Shown piece after piece: positions 32,708 to 40,794 of a stretch of DNA of 64,000 bases (position 1 is its first letter; every line of letters starts with the position of its first letter). This DNA is from VHCN01 sp964589935 (GTDB taxonomy: Bacteria > Verrucomicrobiota > Verrucomicrobiia > Limisphaerales > VHCN01). The notes under the pieces are model-generated. The model was not told where the DNA came from and made no database searches. It saw only the letters and a list, made by a program, of their open reading frames with translations. Both the position numbers and the translations under genes were made by a program. Location: positions 806,001 to 870,000 of the forward strand of contig CAZPVD010000001.1 in the NCBI GenBank assembly GCA_964589935.1, in the 5' to 3' direction.

Positions 32708-33085
32708 CTAGCGGAAGAATGTTGTGACCGTGTTGAGCGCGCCGGGAAAATCATGCGCGCCCCAGACGAAGATGAACATCATCGCCCCGAAAAAGAAGAA
32801 CGTGCAGGTCAGCAGACTGTAAATGAGCTTCTTCTCGGAGATGAGATGCATGAAGTAGCCGGCGACGAGCGAGGCCTTGATGGTCGCGATGAAGAGCGCG
32901 ATGGCGATGTTGATCTCACGCGAGCCGAAGTTCACGTAGGACGCCAGCACGGTGATGATCGTGCCCGCGCCCAGCGCGTAAAACACAAACAGATACTTCT
33001 TCACCGACTCGCGCACGTGCTCGACCTCGTGGTCGTCGTGCGTTTGGGCGGCAGCGCCGGGGCCGTGGGAATGATCGTCGCTCAT
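32708..33085 (-). CDS. Cytochrome c oxidase subunit IV-type protein
   Basis: A 125-residue protein of the prokaryotic subunit IV (CoxD/CtaF, COX4_pro) family: an N-terminal His/Asp-rich soluble part (DDHSHG, HDDHEVEH), then three membrane helices with the conserved REINIAIALFIATIKASLVAGYFMHL (two blocks, about 64-88) and FFFFGAMMFIFVW. It stabilises the subunit I-III core in relatives. ATG at 33085 was chosen; the upstream extension of the frame overlaps coxC. Seventeen bases separate it from coxC. Confidence 0.88.
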   Translation of the reverse strand: MSDDHSHGPGAAAQTHDDHEVEHVRESVKKYLFVFYALGAGTIITVLASYVNFGSREINIAIALFIATIKASLVAGYFMHLISEKKLIYSLLTCTFFFFGAMMFIFVWGAHDFPGALNTVTTFFR

Positions 33086-33102
33086 GGTGTTGTGAAGTTC
33101 AG

Positions 33103-33987
33103 TTACAACAAGTATAGGACGGGGAACAGGAAGATCCAAACGAGGTCAACGAAGTGCCAAAACAGGCCGGACACTTCGACGCGGTTGGCGAGGCGCGCCG
33201 GGTCGGTCAGCCACATCTTGCTGCCCGGTCCCCAGAAGAACGCGATGACAATCGCGCCCCCGAGCACGTGCAGCGCGTGCAGGCCCGTCAGCGTGAAGTA
33301 AATCGCCGTGTAAGTGTTGTAGCGCGGAGCGCGATTGCCAACCATGAGCGTCTTGCCGCCATCGTCCTTGATGTCAGGCACCGGCTTGTAGGCGGCGCGC
33401 TGGCCGAGCTTGGCGACATCCTCAAACCGCTGGATGTCCGCGGCGGCGACGGTGATCTCGGTGTGTTCGTGATGCTCCTTGCGGTGTGCCTTGGGGTCAA
33501 TGACCTGATTGTAGTCCTTCGTCTCCATGCCCAGCACCGTGATGGATGCCAGCGCCTTGCCGTCCGCGGTGCGCTTCATCTCGTGAAGGTGGCCGTCCAC
33601 ATAAGTGCCGTCCTTCTTGAGCACGGTGTAATGCGTGAACTTGTCGTTGTATTCAAAGCTCTTGATGACCAAGAAAATCAGCGCGCACAGCACTGTCACG
33701 CCCTGAAAAATCTTGAACCGCGAAAACTGGTTCATCTTGAGCGACGCCCACGCCATCACGACGGTCACGGACGAGATGATGAGCACCATCGTGTTTGCGG
33801 TGCCGAGCGGGACGTTGAGCCAGCCGTGCGGCCAGAAGCCCTCGTCCGCGCCGACGCGCAGCAGGATGTAGGAGGAGAAGAGGCCGCCGAACAGCATCAC
33901 TTCCGAGGCCAGAAACAACCAGATGCCAACCTTGGCGTTGTAAAGGCCCGTGTCCTCACGGGGCTTGACTGTGTAGGGAATGTCCAT
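33103..33987 (-). CDS. coxC: Cytochrome c oxidase subunit III with large loop insertion
   Basis: Third core subunit of the heme-copper oxidase. The 294 residues begin with KVGIWLFLASEVMLFGGLFSSY (split across about 20-41), have the conserved FEY carboxylate and, near the end, YFTLTGLHALHVLGGAIV and VSGLFWHFVDLVWIFLFPVLYLL. Between FEY (about 120) and YFTLTG lies roughly 95 residues of hydrophilic, His/Lys/Glu-rich sequence (DPKAHRKEHHEHTE in part) where relatives have about 20. The insertion is in frame and does not disturb helices. Located between coxA and coxD. Confidence 0.93.
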   Translation of the reverse strand: MDIPYTVKPREDTGLYNAKVGIWLFLASEVMLFGGLFSSYILLRVGADEGFWPHGWLNVPLGTANTMVLIISSVTVVMAWASLKMNQFSRFKIFQGVTVLCALIFLVIKSFEYNDKFTHYTVLKKDGTYVDGHLHEMKRTADGKALASITVLGMETKDYNQVIDPKAHRKEHHEHTEITVAAADIQRFEDVAKLGQRAAYKPVPDIKDDGGKTLMVGNRAPRYNTYTAIYFTLTGLHALHVLGGAIVIAFFWGPGSKMWLTDPARLANRVEVSGLFWHFVDLVWIFLFPVLYLL

Positions 33988-34031
33988 GTCGCGTCGTTTT
34001 CCGAATTAAGAAATGGTTTGGTGGCTGCGCA

Positions 34032-35849
34032 TCAGACTTTGGACGGCTCCGGCGCATTTTGCGGTGTGAAATCTCCCGGATGGCCCGGCACGCTGTATTC
34101 GTAAGGCCCGCGGCACACGGCGATGGGCTTGGTGAAGTTGCCGTGCGGCGGCGGCGTGGGCGTCTGCCAGTCGAGCGTCGTGGCCTGCCACGGATTGTCG
34201 TTCTCGACCTTTTTGCCGTTGCTGATGCTCGTGAAGAAATTGATCACAAACGGAATCTGCGCGAGCGCGAGGAAGAACGCCGCGTGAGAGATGAAGGTGT
34301 TCAGCCCGATGATCTGCGGGCTGAGCGCGCCCTCGACGCCGGGATTGTTCAGCAACGAGTAGGCCGCCGCGCCGCCGTCGGACATGCGCCGGCTCATGCC
34401 GCTCATGCCCTGCACGAACATCGGCTGAAAAACCAAATTCATGCCGATGAGCGAAAGCCAGAAGTGGATTTTGCCCAGCGTCTCGTTCATGTAGCGCCCC
34501 GTCGCTTTCGGGAACCAGAAATAAACGCCCGCAAACAGCGCGAAGATTGTCCCCGGCGCCACGACGTAGTGGAAGTGCGCGATGACGTAGTAGCTGTCAT
34601 GCAGGAAGATGTCGCTGTAGTTGAAGCCGAGCGGCAGGCCCGTGAGGCCGCCGATGCCGAACATCGGCAGGAACGCCAGCGCAAACAGCATCGGCGTGTT
34701 GAAACGGATCGAGCCGCCCCACAATGACATGAACAGGCACGTGAGGATGATCACCGACGGAATCGAAATCATCATCGTGGTCGTCTGGAAGAACGTGCTG
34801 ATTTTTGTGCCCATGCCGGTCAGATACATGTGGTGCGCCCACACGATGAAGCTCAGGAAACCGATGGAGAGAACCGAATAGACAAGCGACTTGTAGCCCC
34901 AGATCGGCTTGCGCGTGTTGCACGCGATGATTTCCGCGACAATGCCCATTCCAGGCAGGATGAGCACATACACTTCGGGATGACCGAGGAACCAGAACAA
35001 ATGCTGCCACAGCAACGGGCTGCCGCCGCCGGAAACTTCGGCCACCTTGCCGCTGACGACGAGGCCCGTCGGCAGGAAGAAACTTGTCCCCGCGACCTTG
35101 TCCATGAGCTGCATGACGCCCGCGGCCTCGAGCGGCGGGAACGCGAGCAGCAGCAGGAACGCCGTCACAAATTGCGCCCACACAAAGAACGGCAGCCGCA
35201 TCCACGTCATGCCCGGCGCGCGGAGCTGGATGATGGTCGCGATGAAGTTCACCGCGCCGAGCAGCGACGAGGTGATGAGAAGAACCATGCCAAGCAGCCA
35301 GAAGGTTTGCCCCTGCGTCGGGACAATCGTCGCGAGCGGTGAATAGGAAGTCCAGCCGGCCTGTGCGGCGCCGCCGGGAATGAAGAAGCTCACGAGCATC
35401 GTGACGCCGCCGAGCACGTAGGCTTGGTAACTGGCCATGTTCACGCGCGGGAAAGCCATGTCAATCGCGCCAATCTGCAACGGCACGACGAAGTTGCCGA
35501 ACGCGGCGAACACCAGCGGCACAATGGCGAGGAACACCATGATGGTGCCGTGCATCGCGCCGAATGAGTTATAGAGGTCGGGCGACATGACGCCCTTCGC
35601 GGCCGCGTCTCCGAGCAGCTTCTCGAGAATCGGCCCGACGACCGGGATGGGCATGCCCGGCTTGGCGATCTGCCAGCGCATCATCAGCATCAGGCTGAAA
35701 CCAAACGCCAGAAAGAACAGCGCGGTGATTCCGTATTGGATGCCGATGATCTTGTGATCGGTGGAAAAGACGTAGCTGCGCCAGAAACCCGGATCCTCGT
35801 GAGAATGGGCGTGCGCTTCAGCGTGTTGTGTTTCTTTCGTGGGCTGCAT
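34032..35849 (-). CDS. coxA: Cytochrome c oxidase subunit I
   Basis: Catalytic subunit that reduces O2 to water at the heme a3-CuB centre and pumps protons. The 605 residues show twelve helices and the ligand set: His in SFGAMHGTIMVF (low-spin heme), HPEVYVLILPGMG (CuB His with the cross-linked Tyr, about 286-298), the CuB His pair in WAHHMYLTGMG and HFHYVVAPG (heme a3 and low-spin His). The K-channel region PEVY...GHP is A-type like. A short insertion after helix 1 (IPVVGPILEKLLGDAAAKGV) is not in standard members. Heads the oxidase genes, after ctaA-ctaB. Confidence 0.97.
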   Translation of the reverse strand: MQPTKETQHAEAHAHSHEDPGFWRSYVFSTDHKIIGIQYGITALFFLAFGFSLMLMMRWQIAKPGMPIPVVGPILEKLLGDAAAKGVMSPDLYNSFGAMHGTIMVFLAIVPLVFAAFGNFVVPLQIGAIDMAFPRVNMASYQAYVLGGVTMLVSFFIPGGAAQAGWTSYSPLATIVPTQGQTFWLLGMVLLITSSLLGAVNFIATIIQLRAPGMTWMRLPFFVWAQFVTAFLLLLAFPPLEAAGVMQLMDKVAGTSFFLPTGLVVSGKVAEVSGGGSPLLWQHLFWFLGHPEVYVLILPGMGIVAEIIACNTRKPIWGYKSLVYSVLSIGFLSFIVWAHHMYLTGMGTKISTFFQTTTMMISIPSVIILTCLFMSLWGGSIRFNTPMLFALAFLPMFGIGGLTGLPLGFNYSDIFLHDSYYVIAHFHYVVAPGTIFALFAGVYFWFPKATGRYMNETLGKIHFWLSLIGMNLVFQPMFVQGMSGMSRRMSDGGAAAYSLLNNPGVEGALSPQIIGLNTFISHAAFFLALAQIPFVINFFTSISNGKKVENDNPWQATTLDWQTPTPPPHGNFTKPIAVCRGPYEYSVPGHPGDFTPQNAPEPSKV

Positions 35850-35966
35850 GGTTCAGTTCAGGCTGCCGGCCGGAGCGGTTTTCCGCACGGCCCGTTTAGT
35901 TAGCTTTCAGTCAAAACAAGTGTCAACAAGCGATTCAGTCCCGCGCAAGTTTGCATCCGGCCTTAT

Positions 35967-36869
35967 TCACTGCTTCACCTTGTCAAATGCGAGCAGGCCG
36001 AGCAACAACGGCAGGTAAATGATGCTCATGAAAAATAATTGCCGCGCCCGCTGCGCCGTAAGGTGCCGCGCAAACCGCACCGCGCACCACAGGAACGCCG
36101 CGCCGAGCACGAATGCACCGAGCAGGTAAAGCCCGCCCGCAAGCTTGAAAATAAACGGCGTCAGGCTCACCGGCAACAGCCCGAGAGTGTGACTCACCGC
36201 CTGACGGCCCGTGCGCTCGCCGCTCGGGTCAATGGCGGGCAGCATGATGTAGCCGGCGCGCGCGTATTCGTCGCGATACAGCCACGCAATGGCGAGAAAA
36301 TGCGGCAACTGCCAGAAGAACAGAATCGCGAACAGCGACCAGCCTTCGGTCGTGATTTCGCCCCGCGTCGCGGTCCAGCCCATCAACGGCGGCAGCGCGC
36401 CGGGCACCGCGCCAATCGCGGTGTTCAGCGCGGTGACGCGCTTGAGCGGCGTATAAACAAACAGATAACTTCCCAGCGTCACTGCACCGAGCAGACTCGT
36501 GACAAGGTTCACCGCGATGGCGAGGTAAATCATTCCGAAGGCGGACATCACGCCGCCAAGCACGAGCACGGTGTCCGGCTGCAAATGGCCCGCCGGCAAC
36601 GGACGGTCTTCCGTGCGCGGCATCCGCGCGTCGTGCTCGCGTTCGAGATATTGGTTGAGCGCCGCCGCGCCGCACGCCAGCAGGCCGGTGCCAAGCAGCG
36701 TGTGCAGAAGGAGCACCCAGTCCATGCCGCCACGCTGGCCGATGTAAAAGCCCACGAGCGTCGTGAGCAGCACGAGCGCGGTGAGGCGCGCCTTGAACAA
36801 TTCCGCCAGCACCACGGCTCGGGGCTTCGCGGCGGCGGATTCGTTCATGATCTGGGCGTTGGCTTTCAC
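35967..36869 (-). CDS. ctaB: Protoheme IX farnesyltransferase (heme O synthase)
   Basis: Adds the farnesyl tail to heme b, giving heme o, the precursor of heme a. The 300-residue membrane protein has the UbiA-type prenyl-diphosphate site ALNQYLEREHDARMPRTEDR (about 67-86, Asp-rich) and the second site in WQLPHFLAIAWLYRDEYA (about 184-201). About nine helices. Its start overlaps the stop of ctaA by four bases (ATGA). Together with ctaA it supplies heme a to the coxA product encoded next. Confidence 0.94.
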   Translation of the reverse strand: MKANAQIMNESAAAKPRAVVLAELFKARLTALVLLTTLVGFYIGQRGGMDWVLLLHTLLGTGLLACGAAALNQYLEREHDARMPRTEDRPLPAGHLQPDTVLVLGGVMSAFGMIYLAIAVNLVTSLLGAVTLGSYLFVYTPLKRVTALNTAIGAVPGALPPLMGWTATRGEITTEGWSLFAILFFWQLPHFLAIAWLYRDEYARAGYIMLPAIDPSGERTGRQAVSHTLGLLPVSLTPFIFKLAGGLYLLGAFVLGAAFLWCAVRFARHLTAQRARQLFFMSIIYLPLLLGLLAFDKVKQ

Positions 36870-37957
36870 TTCTTCGGAAGTTCGGCGCGCGACACTTTAA
36901 CCGTGTGTTCCAGCTTCGCAATGGTTTCCTCATCCTGGCCGAGCTGCACGAGCACGTGCGCGTTGATGCGGTCCATCGTGAGACGGTATAGGCAGACGGT
37001 CAGCACCGCGCCAAACGCGAGGCTCGCCGCGCCGGTCATCACGTGCAGCGTCGCGATGTCCGCGGCTTTGTTGCTCCACACCGTGCCCGCGCCGAGCAAC
37101 GCTTGCGCGCAGACGAGGCCAAACCACGCCCACGCAAGCCGCGTGAAAACGTGCGCGCTGCCAATCTGCTTGCGCAGCGTCATCGCACAGCCAAGAACGC
37201 CCGCAAAAATCAGCGCCGCCATCGCGCGATGCGCCATGTGCAGATGAATTTGAAAGGCGGTGATCGCCTTGAAGTCCCGCGTGTCCGTCCGCGCACGGTT
37301 GATCGAGTCGAGGAACGCGGCATCCGTTGGCGGATAGATTTTTCCGTAAGCAAGCGGGAAATCCGGCACGGCGAGCCCCGCGTGCTGGTGCCGCATTGTC
37401 GCGCCGAGCGCGAGCTGGAGCAGTATCATCAACGTCACACAGACAAACATCCGCCGCGTCTTGTCGCTCGGCTCGACGGCCTGGCGAATGCCAAACATAT
37501 CCTGCCACCAGCGCGACGTGAACAGACCGATGAGAACAATCACAGCGAGAAACACCTGCGCCAGCGTCGCGTGGAAGATGCCGAACTGCGGAATTTTTTC
37601 AGTGACGCGCAGGCCGCCGAGCACGCCTTGCAGCACGACCGCGAGCCACGCAGCCACGCCAAGCCAGCGCAGCCATGGCCGTGATTCCTGCAACCACAGC
37701 CACACCGCAAGAATGGTCGTCAGCAGCCCCACTCCCGAAGCCCACAGTCGGTGCGTGTGTTCGTAAAAAATTCCGCCCTGCCACATGGAGATGGGCAGCA
37801 GGAACATATTGTAGCCGAAACTGGTCGGCCAATCCGGCACAGCCATGCCGGCCTCGTTGCTCGTGACCAGTCCGCCCATGCCGATCAGCCCAAGCGTCGC
37901 CAGCGCCGTGAAAACGGCGAAGCGGTTCAGGCCCGGATTTTCGACTGATCGGGTCAT
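36866..37957 (-). CDS. ctaA: Heme A synthase (COX15/CtaA family)
   Basis: Oxidises the C8 methyl of heme o to the formyl of heme a. The 363 residues include eight hydrophobic segments and the family motifs GGLVTSNEAGMAVPDWPTSF (about 27-46), EHTHRLWASGVG (His ligand) and, in the second half, HMAHRAMAALIF and LHVMTGAASL. I chose the ATG at 37957 (MTRSVENPG); the frame reaches 34 codons upstream but that part overlaps the terminator of the preceding gene. The C-terminal 35 residues are soluble and charged. First gene of the main oxidase operon. Confidence 0.92.
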   Translation of the reverse strand: MTRSVENPGLNRFAVFTALATLGLIGMGGLVTSNEAGMAVPDWPTSFGYNMFLLPISMWQGGIFYEHTHRLWASGVGLLTTILAVWLWLQESRPWLRWLGVAAWLAVVLQGVLGGLRVTEKIPQFGIFHATLAQVFLAVIVLIGLFTSRWWQDMFGIRQAVEPSDKTRRMFVCVTLMILLQLALGATMRHQHAGLAVPDFPLAYGKIYPPTDAAFLDSINRARTDTRDFKAITAFQIHLHMAHRAMAALIFAGVLGCAMTLRKQIGSAHVFTRLAWAWFGLVCAQALLGAGTVWSNKAADIATLHVMTGAASLAFGAVLTVCLYRLTMDRINAHVLVQLGQDEETIAKLEHTVKVSRAELPKK

Positions 37958-37967
37958 TGCAGAAGCG

Positions 37968-38014
37968 CGAAATAAAAAACAAACCGCTGCGACTCGAACC
38001 GGCCGCAGCGGTTT
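37968..38014 (-). terminator. Rho-independent terminator after the copper-protein gene
   Basis: On the minus strand: 11-bp stem AAACCGCTGCG / CGCAGCGGTTT with a 12-base loop, followed by GTTTTTTATTTC. It lies 20 bases after the stop of the gene at 38034 and just before ctaA, so the oxidase operon probably has its own promoter or relies on read-through. Confidence 0.88.
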
Positions 38015-38033
38015 GAGAATCGAGCGTGAAAGC

Positions 38034-38738
38034 CTACTTGAGTTCGATCGTGAAATCAACGCCGCTCACGTTGCCGCCCTTGACCTCGATGTCCTTCGTC
38101 TGGCCCTCGGGCGCACCCTTGCGGTGCTTGATTTCCACCGTGTATTTGCCGTCCGGAACGTTCTTGATCGTGAACGAGCCGTCGGGCTTGCTCACGGCGA
38201 AGTAGGGATGATCCACCACACTCACGTAGGCAAACATCCACGGATGCACGTCGCACTTGAAGCGCAGGAACATCTCCGGCTTCTCGAAGACGAAGTTCAA
38301 GTCGGGCGAGCCGGGAACCATCGCTTGGTTTTTCTCCTGATTGCCAGCAACTGCGGGCGTCGGGTGAACATTGTGGAGAACAGGATCGGAAGTCCTCACG
38401 GCGATCTTCTGGCCGGTCTGCACCGCCGAGACGTAGGGCAGATACTCGCAGCCCTTCTGGTCAATCAGCGAGGCCGGAGCAGACGCGCCGGCGGACTTGC
38501 CGCTGACGTTCTTGAGAACGACGAATACATCGCCAAGTCCTCCGCCCTGCGTGACGAAAAAGCGCGTCGTGGGCTTCGTGTCCGGATGCAGTTTGCCGCA
38601 CATCGGATCGAGCGGGATTTCCTTTTCAGGCGGCGGCGTGCCCTTGAGGCTGATTTTGCCGGAAATATCGCCGGCGGTGGAGACGGAAGCCGTGGCGACA
38701 ACAGCCGCGGCGGTGAGGATCAGTGAGTTCAGTTTCAT
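38034..38738 (-). CDS. Exported protein with plastocyanin-like copper motifs
   Basis: A 234-residue protein with signal peptide (1-about 22, LILTAAAVVATASVSTAG). Two motifs look like a cupredoxin copper site: VLHNVHPTPA (His, about 121) and RFKCDVHPWMFAYV (about 159-172, Cys-x2-His-x2-Met spacing). A C-terminal carboxypeptidase-regulatory-like beta domain follows (KPDGSFTIKNVPDGKYTVEIK). Proteins of this form are often annotated only as regulatory-domain proteins. Position immediately upstream of the heme and oxidase genes suggests electron transfer or copper delivery to the oxidase, which is inference. It has its own terminator. ATG at 38738 begins at the signal peptide. Confidence 0.75.
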   Translation of the reverse strand: MKLNSLILTAAAVVATASVSTAGDISGKISLKGTPPPEKEIPLDPMCGKLHPDTKPTTRFFVTQGGGLGDVFVVLKNVSGKSAGASAPASLIDQKGCEYLPYVSAVQTGQKIAVRTSDPVLHNVHPTPAVAGNQEKNQAMVPGSPDLNFVFEKPEMFLRFKCDVHPWMFAYVSVVDHPYFAVSKPDGSFTIKNVPDGKYTVEIKHRKGAPEGQTKDIEVKGGNVSGVDFTIELK

Positions 38739-38920
38739 GGGTTTAAGTTTACAATGGTTTGCGCAAAAGCGGGCGGACGCTATCACCGGAGAAAACCTCC
38801 TGCAAGTGTTGAGTGAAAGTTTTCACAAGGGCGCTTCGCCACGCCAAATTCGTTAAAACTTCGACGAGCCTGCTAAAGCGCTATTCAGCAGTGAACCGGT
38901 CCGAATCCAAGGCATCCGAT

Positions 38921-39412
38921 TCAGAACGGCACGTCATCACCGGCCTTGCGCCGCTTGAGCGACCGCATGACCGCCGCCATGCGCAGCGCCGTGCGGCCCG
39001 CTTCGGAACCGCGGTTGAACTTCGTGCCGAGACAACGCACGCGAGCCTGCTGCTCGTTCTCGAACAGCAAAACCTCGTGAATCACCGGCACGCAATGCGT
39101 GGTCTGTATTCGCGCCAGTTCGTTCGTCACCGCCTCGCCAATGTGCTGCGCATGCGTCGTCTCGCCGCGCAAAATCACACCGAGACACACGATGGCCGAC
39201 CAATCCTCACGCGCGAGCGTCGCCACAACGGCAGGAATCTCGAACGCACCCGGCACACGCACGACGAACACCTCCCCTGCCCCACCGCGTTTCAGTTCGG
39301 CCTTCACCGCGCGCAGCATCGAGTCCACGTAGCGGCGGTTGTATTCGGAGGCGACAATGGCGAAGCGCGCGCCCACGCTCACTCTTTTCATTGAACTGAT
39401 CTTCTTCAGCAT
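38921..39412 (-). CDS. ribH: 6,7-dimethyl-8-ribityllumazine synthase
   Basis: Penultimate step of riboflavin synthesis, condensing the ribityl-pyrimidine with dihydroxybutanone phosphate. The 163 residues contain VRVPGAFEIPAVVATLA (about 52-68), VCLGVILRGETTHAQHI (about 75-91, catalytic His) and CVPVIHEVLLFENEQQA, all diagnostic. An atypical Arg/Lys-rich C-terminus (MRSLKRRKAGDD) follows. It lies 29 bases after ribBA and is co-transcribed with it. I saw no FMN riboswitch upstream of either gene. Confidence 0.95.
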   Translation of the reverse strand: MLKKISSMKRVSVGARFAIVASEYNRRYVDSMLRAVKAELKRGGAGEVFVVRVPGAFEIPAVVATLAREDWSAIVCLGVILRGETTHAQHIGEAVTNELARIQTTHCVPVIHEVLLFENEQQARVRCLGTKFNRGSEAGRTALRMAAVMRSLKRRKAGDDVPF

Positions 39413-39441
39413 GGCGAATAAAAAATCTTTTCCGGCAAGTT

Positions 39442-40641
39442 CTAAAGCAAATGCCCTAGCTTCTGCCGCTTCGTTTTCAGGTAACGCTCGTTGTGCGGGT
39501 TCGCCGCGATTTTCAACGGCAGTTGCTCGACGATTTCGAGGCCGTAGCCTTGCAGGCCGACGACTTTCTTCGGGTTGTTCGTGAGCAGGCGGATGGTCTT
39601 GATGCCGAGGTCGCAGAGGATTTGCGCGCCGAGGCCGTATTCGCGCAGGTCGGTCGGGAAACCGAGCCGGATGTTCGCCTCCACCGTGTCGAGGCCGCGC
39701 TCTTGCAGTTTGTAAGCCTGAATTTTCGGCGCGAGTCCGATGCCGCGGCCCTCCTGCCGCATGTAAACGATGACGCCTTCTCCCTCAGCGGCGACGCGGC
39801 GCATGGCCTGATGCAGTTGCGGCCCACAATCGCACCGGCGCGACGCGAACACATCGCCGGTCAGGCACTCGCTGTGAACTCGCACGAGCACGCCGTGTTT
39901 GCCAGCGACGCTGCCTTTCACAAGCGCGACGTGATGCTGGCCGTCCGTGTGCGAACGGTAGAGATGCAGATCGAAGTCGCCGAATTCCGTCGGCATTTTC
40001 ACGACTTCGACACGCTCGATGAGTTTTTCGCGCGAGCGGCGGTATTTGATGAGGTCTTCGATGGAGCAAATTTTCAGCTTATGTTTGCGGGCGAATTTCC
40101 GCAGCTCAGGCAGGCGCGCCATCGAGCCGTCGTCGCTCATGATTTCACAAATGACGCCGATAGGTCGCGCGCCGGCGAGCTTCACCAAGTCCACCGCAGC
40201 CTCGGTGTGGCCCGCGCGTTGAAGCACGCCGCCGGGTTTGGCGCGCAAGGGAAAAACGTGGCCGGGTTGCACAAGGTCATCCGGCACGGCGGTCGGCTCG
40301 GCCATGACTTGAATCGTCCGCGCACGGTCAGCGGCACTGATGCCGGTGGTGATGCCGCGCGCGGCGTCCACGCTGACTTGGAAGTCAGTTTTGAAAGTCT
40401 CGCGGTTTTGCGTGACCATGCGCTCGACGCCGAGTTGCTTGAGCCGCTCGCTCGTCGTGGGCACGCAGATGAGGCCGCGTCCGTGCTTGGCCATGAAGTT
40501 GACCGTCGCGGCTGTGGCGTGCTCGGCAGCCATGATAAGGTCGCCCTCGTTCTCGCGGTCGGCGTCATCCACAACGATGACCATGCGGCCTTTACGCAAG
40601 TCAGCAAGGACGGCTTCGATGGAGTCGAACGGAGCTTTCAT
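39442..40641 (-). CDS. ribBA: Bifunctional DHBP synthase / GTP cyclohydrolase II
   Basis: Makes both branch precursors of riboflavin. N-terminal RibB domain (1-about 200) with VVDDADRENEGDLIMAAE (about 23-40, the acidic catalytic loop) and RAGHTEAAVDLVKLAG. C-terminal RibA domain (about 210-399) with HSECLTGDVFASRRCDCGPQ (about 257-276, three Zn Cys), YMRQEGRGIGL and LLTNNPKKV. Both catalytic sets look intact, so the fusion should be bifunctional. Starts 29 bases upstream of ribH on the same strand and diverges from mreB across a 153-base gap. Confidence 0.96.
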   Translation of the reverse strand: MKAPFDSIEAVLADLRKGRMVIVVDDADRENEGDLIMAAEHATAATVNFMAKHGRGLICVPTTSERLKQLGVERMVTQNRETFKTDFQVSVDAARGITTGISAADRARTIQVMAEPTAVPDDLVQPGHVFPLRAKPGGVLQRAGHTEAAVDLVKLAGARPIGVICEIMSDDGSMARLPELRKFARKHKLKICSIEDLIKYRRSREKLIERVEVVKMPTEFGDFDLHLYRSHTDGQHHVALVKGSVAGKHGVLVRVHSECLTGDVFASRRCDCGPQLHQAMRRVAAEGEGVIVYMRQEGRGIGLAPKIQAYKLQERGLDTVEANIRLGFPTDLREYGLGAQILCDLGIKTIRLLTNNPKKVVGLQGYGLEIVEQLPLKIAANPHNERYLKTKRQKLGHLL

Positions 40642-40755
40642 TTACGGAGCAGACTGTATTCGAGCGGGCGCGCCGTGCCAGCTACAAATGCGATTTGAAT
40701 GTGAACGGGGCGAGATTTGTGCGCCGTTTTGGGAATAGTTCTTGACCCTCGCATT

Positions 40756-40766
40756 ACGTGACACGT
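40756..40766. promoter_or_regulatory. ACGTG-A-CACGT palindrome in the ribBA-mreB gap
   Basis: An 11-bp perfect palindrome 28 bases before the mreB start, just after a TTGACC hexamer at 40743. Its place between divergent genes fits an operator, but no regulator is known to me for it. Confidence 0.3.
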
Positions 40767-40775
40767 AGCCTCTGC

Positions 40776-40792
40776 ATGGTGCTAGGCACCAT
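40776..40792 (+). promoter_or_regulatory. Hairpin ATGGTGC-TAG-GCACCAT abutting the mreB start
   Basis: A perfect 7-bp stem with a three-base loop, ending two bases before the mreB ATG at 40795. It occupies the place of a Shine-Dalgarno sequence, and none is visible. If transcribed it would fold right at the ribosome entry site; if upstream of the transcription start it could be an operator or the message could be leaderless. Confidence 0.45.
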
Positions 40793-40794
40793 TC

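Noticed and set aside
40642..40794. FMN riboswitch before ribBA
   Set aside because: None of the conserved FMN-element blocks (such as the AGGGGC and CCACCGGCGG type segments) is visible on the minus strand upstream of ribBA or ribH.
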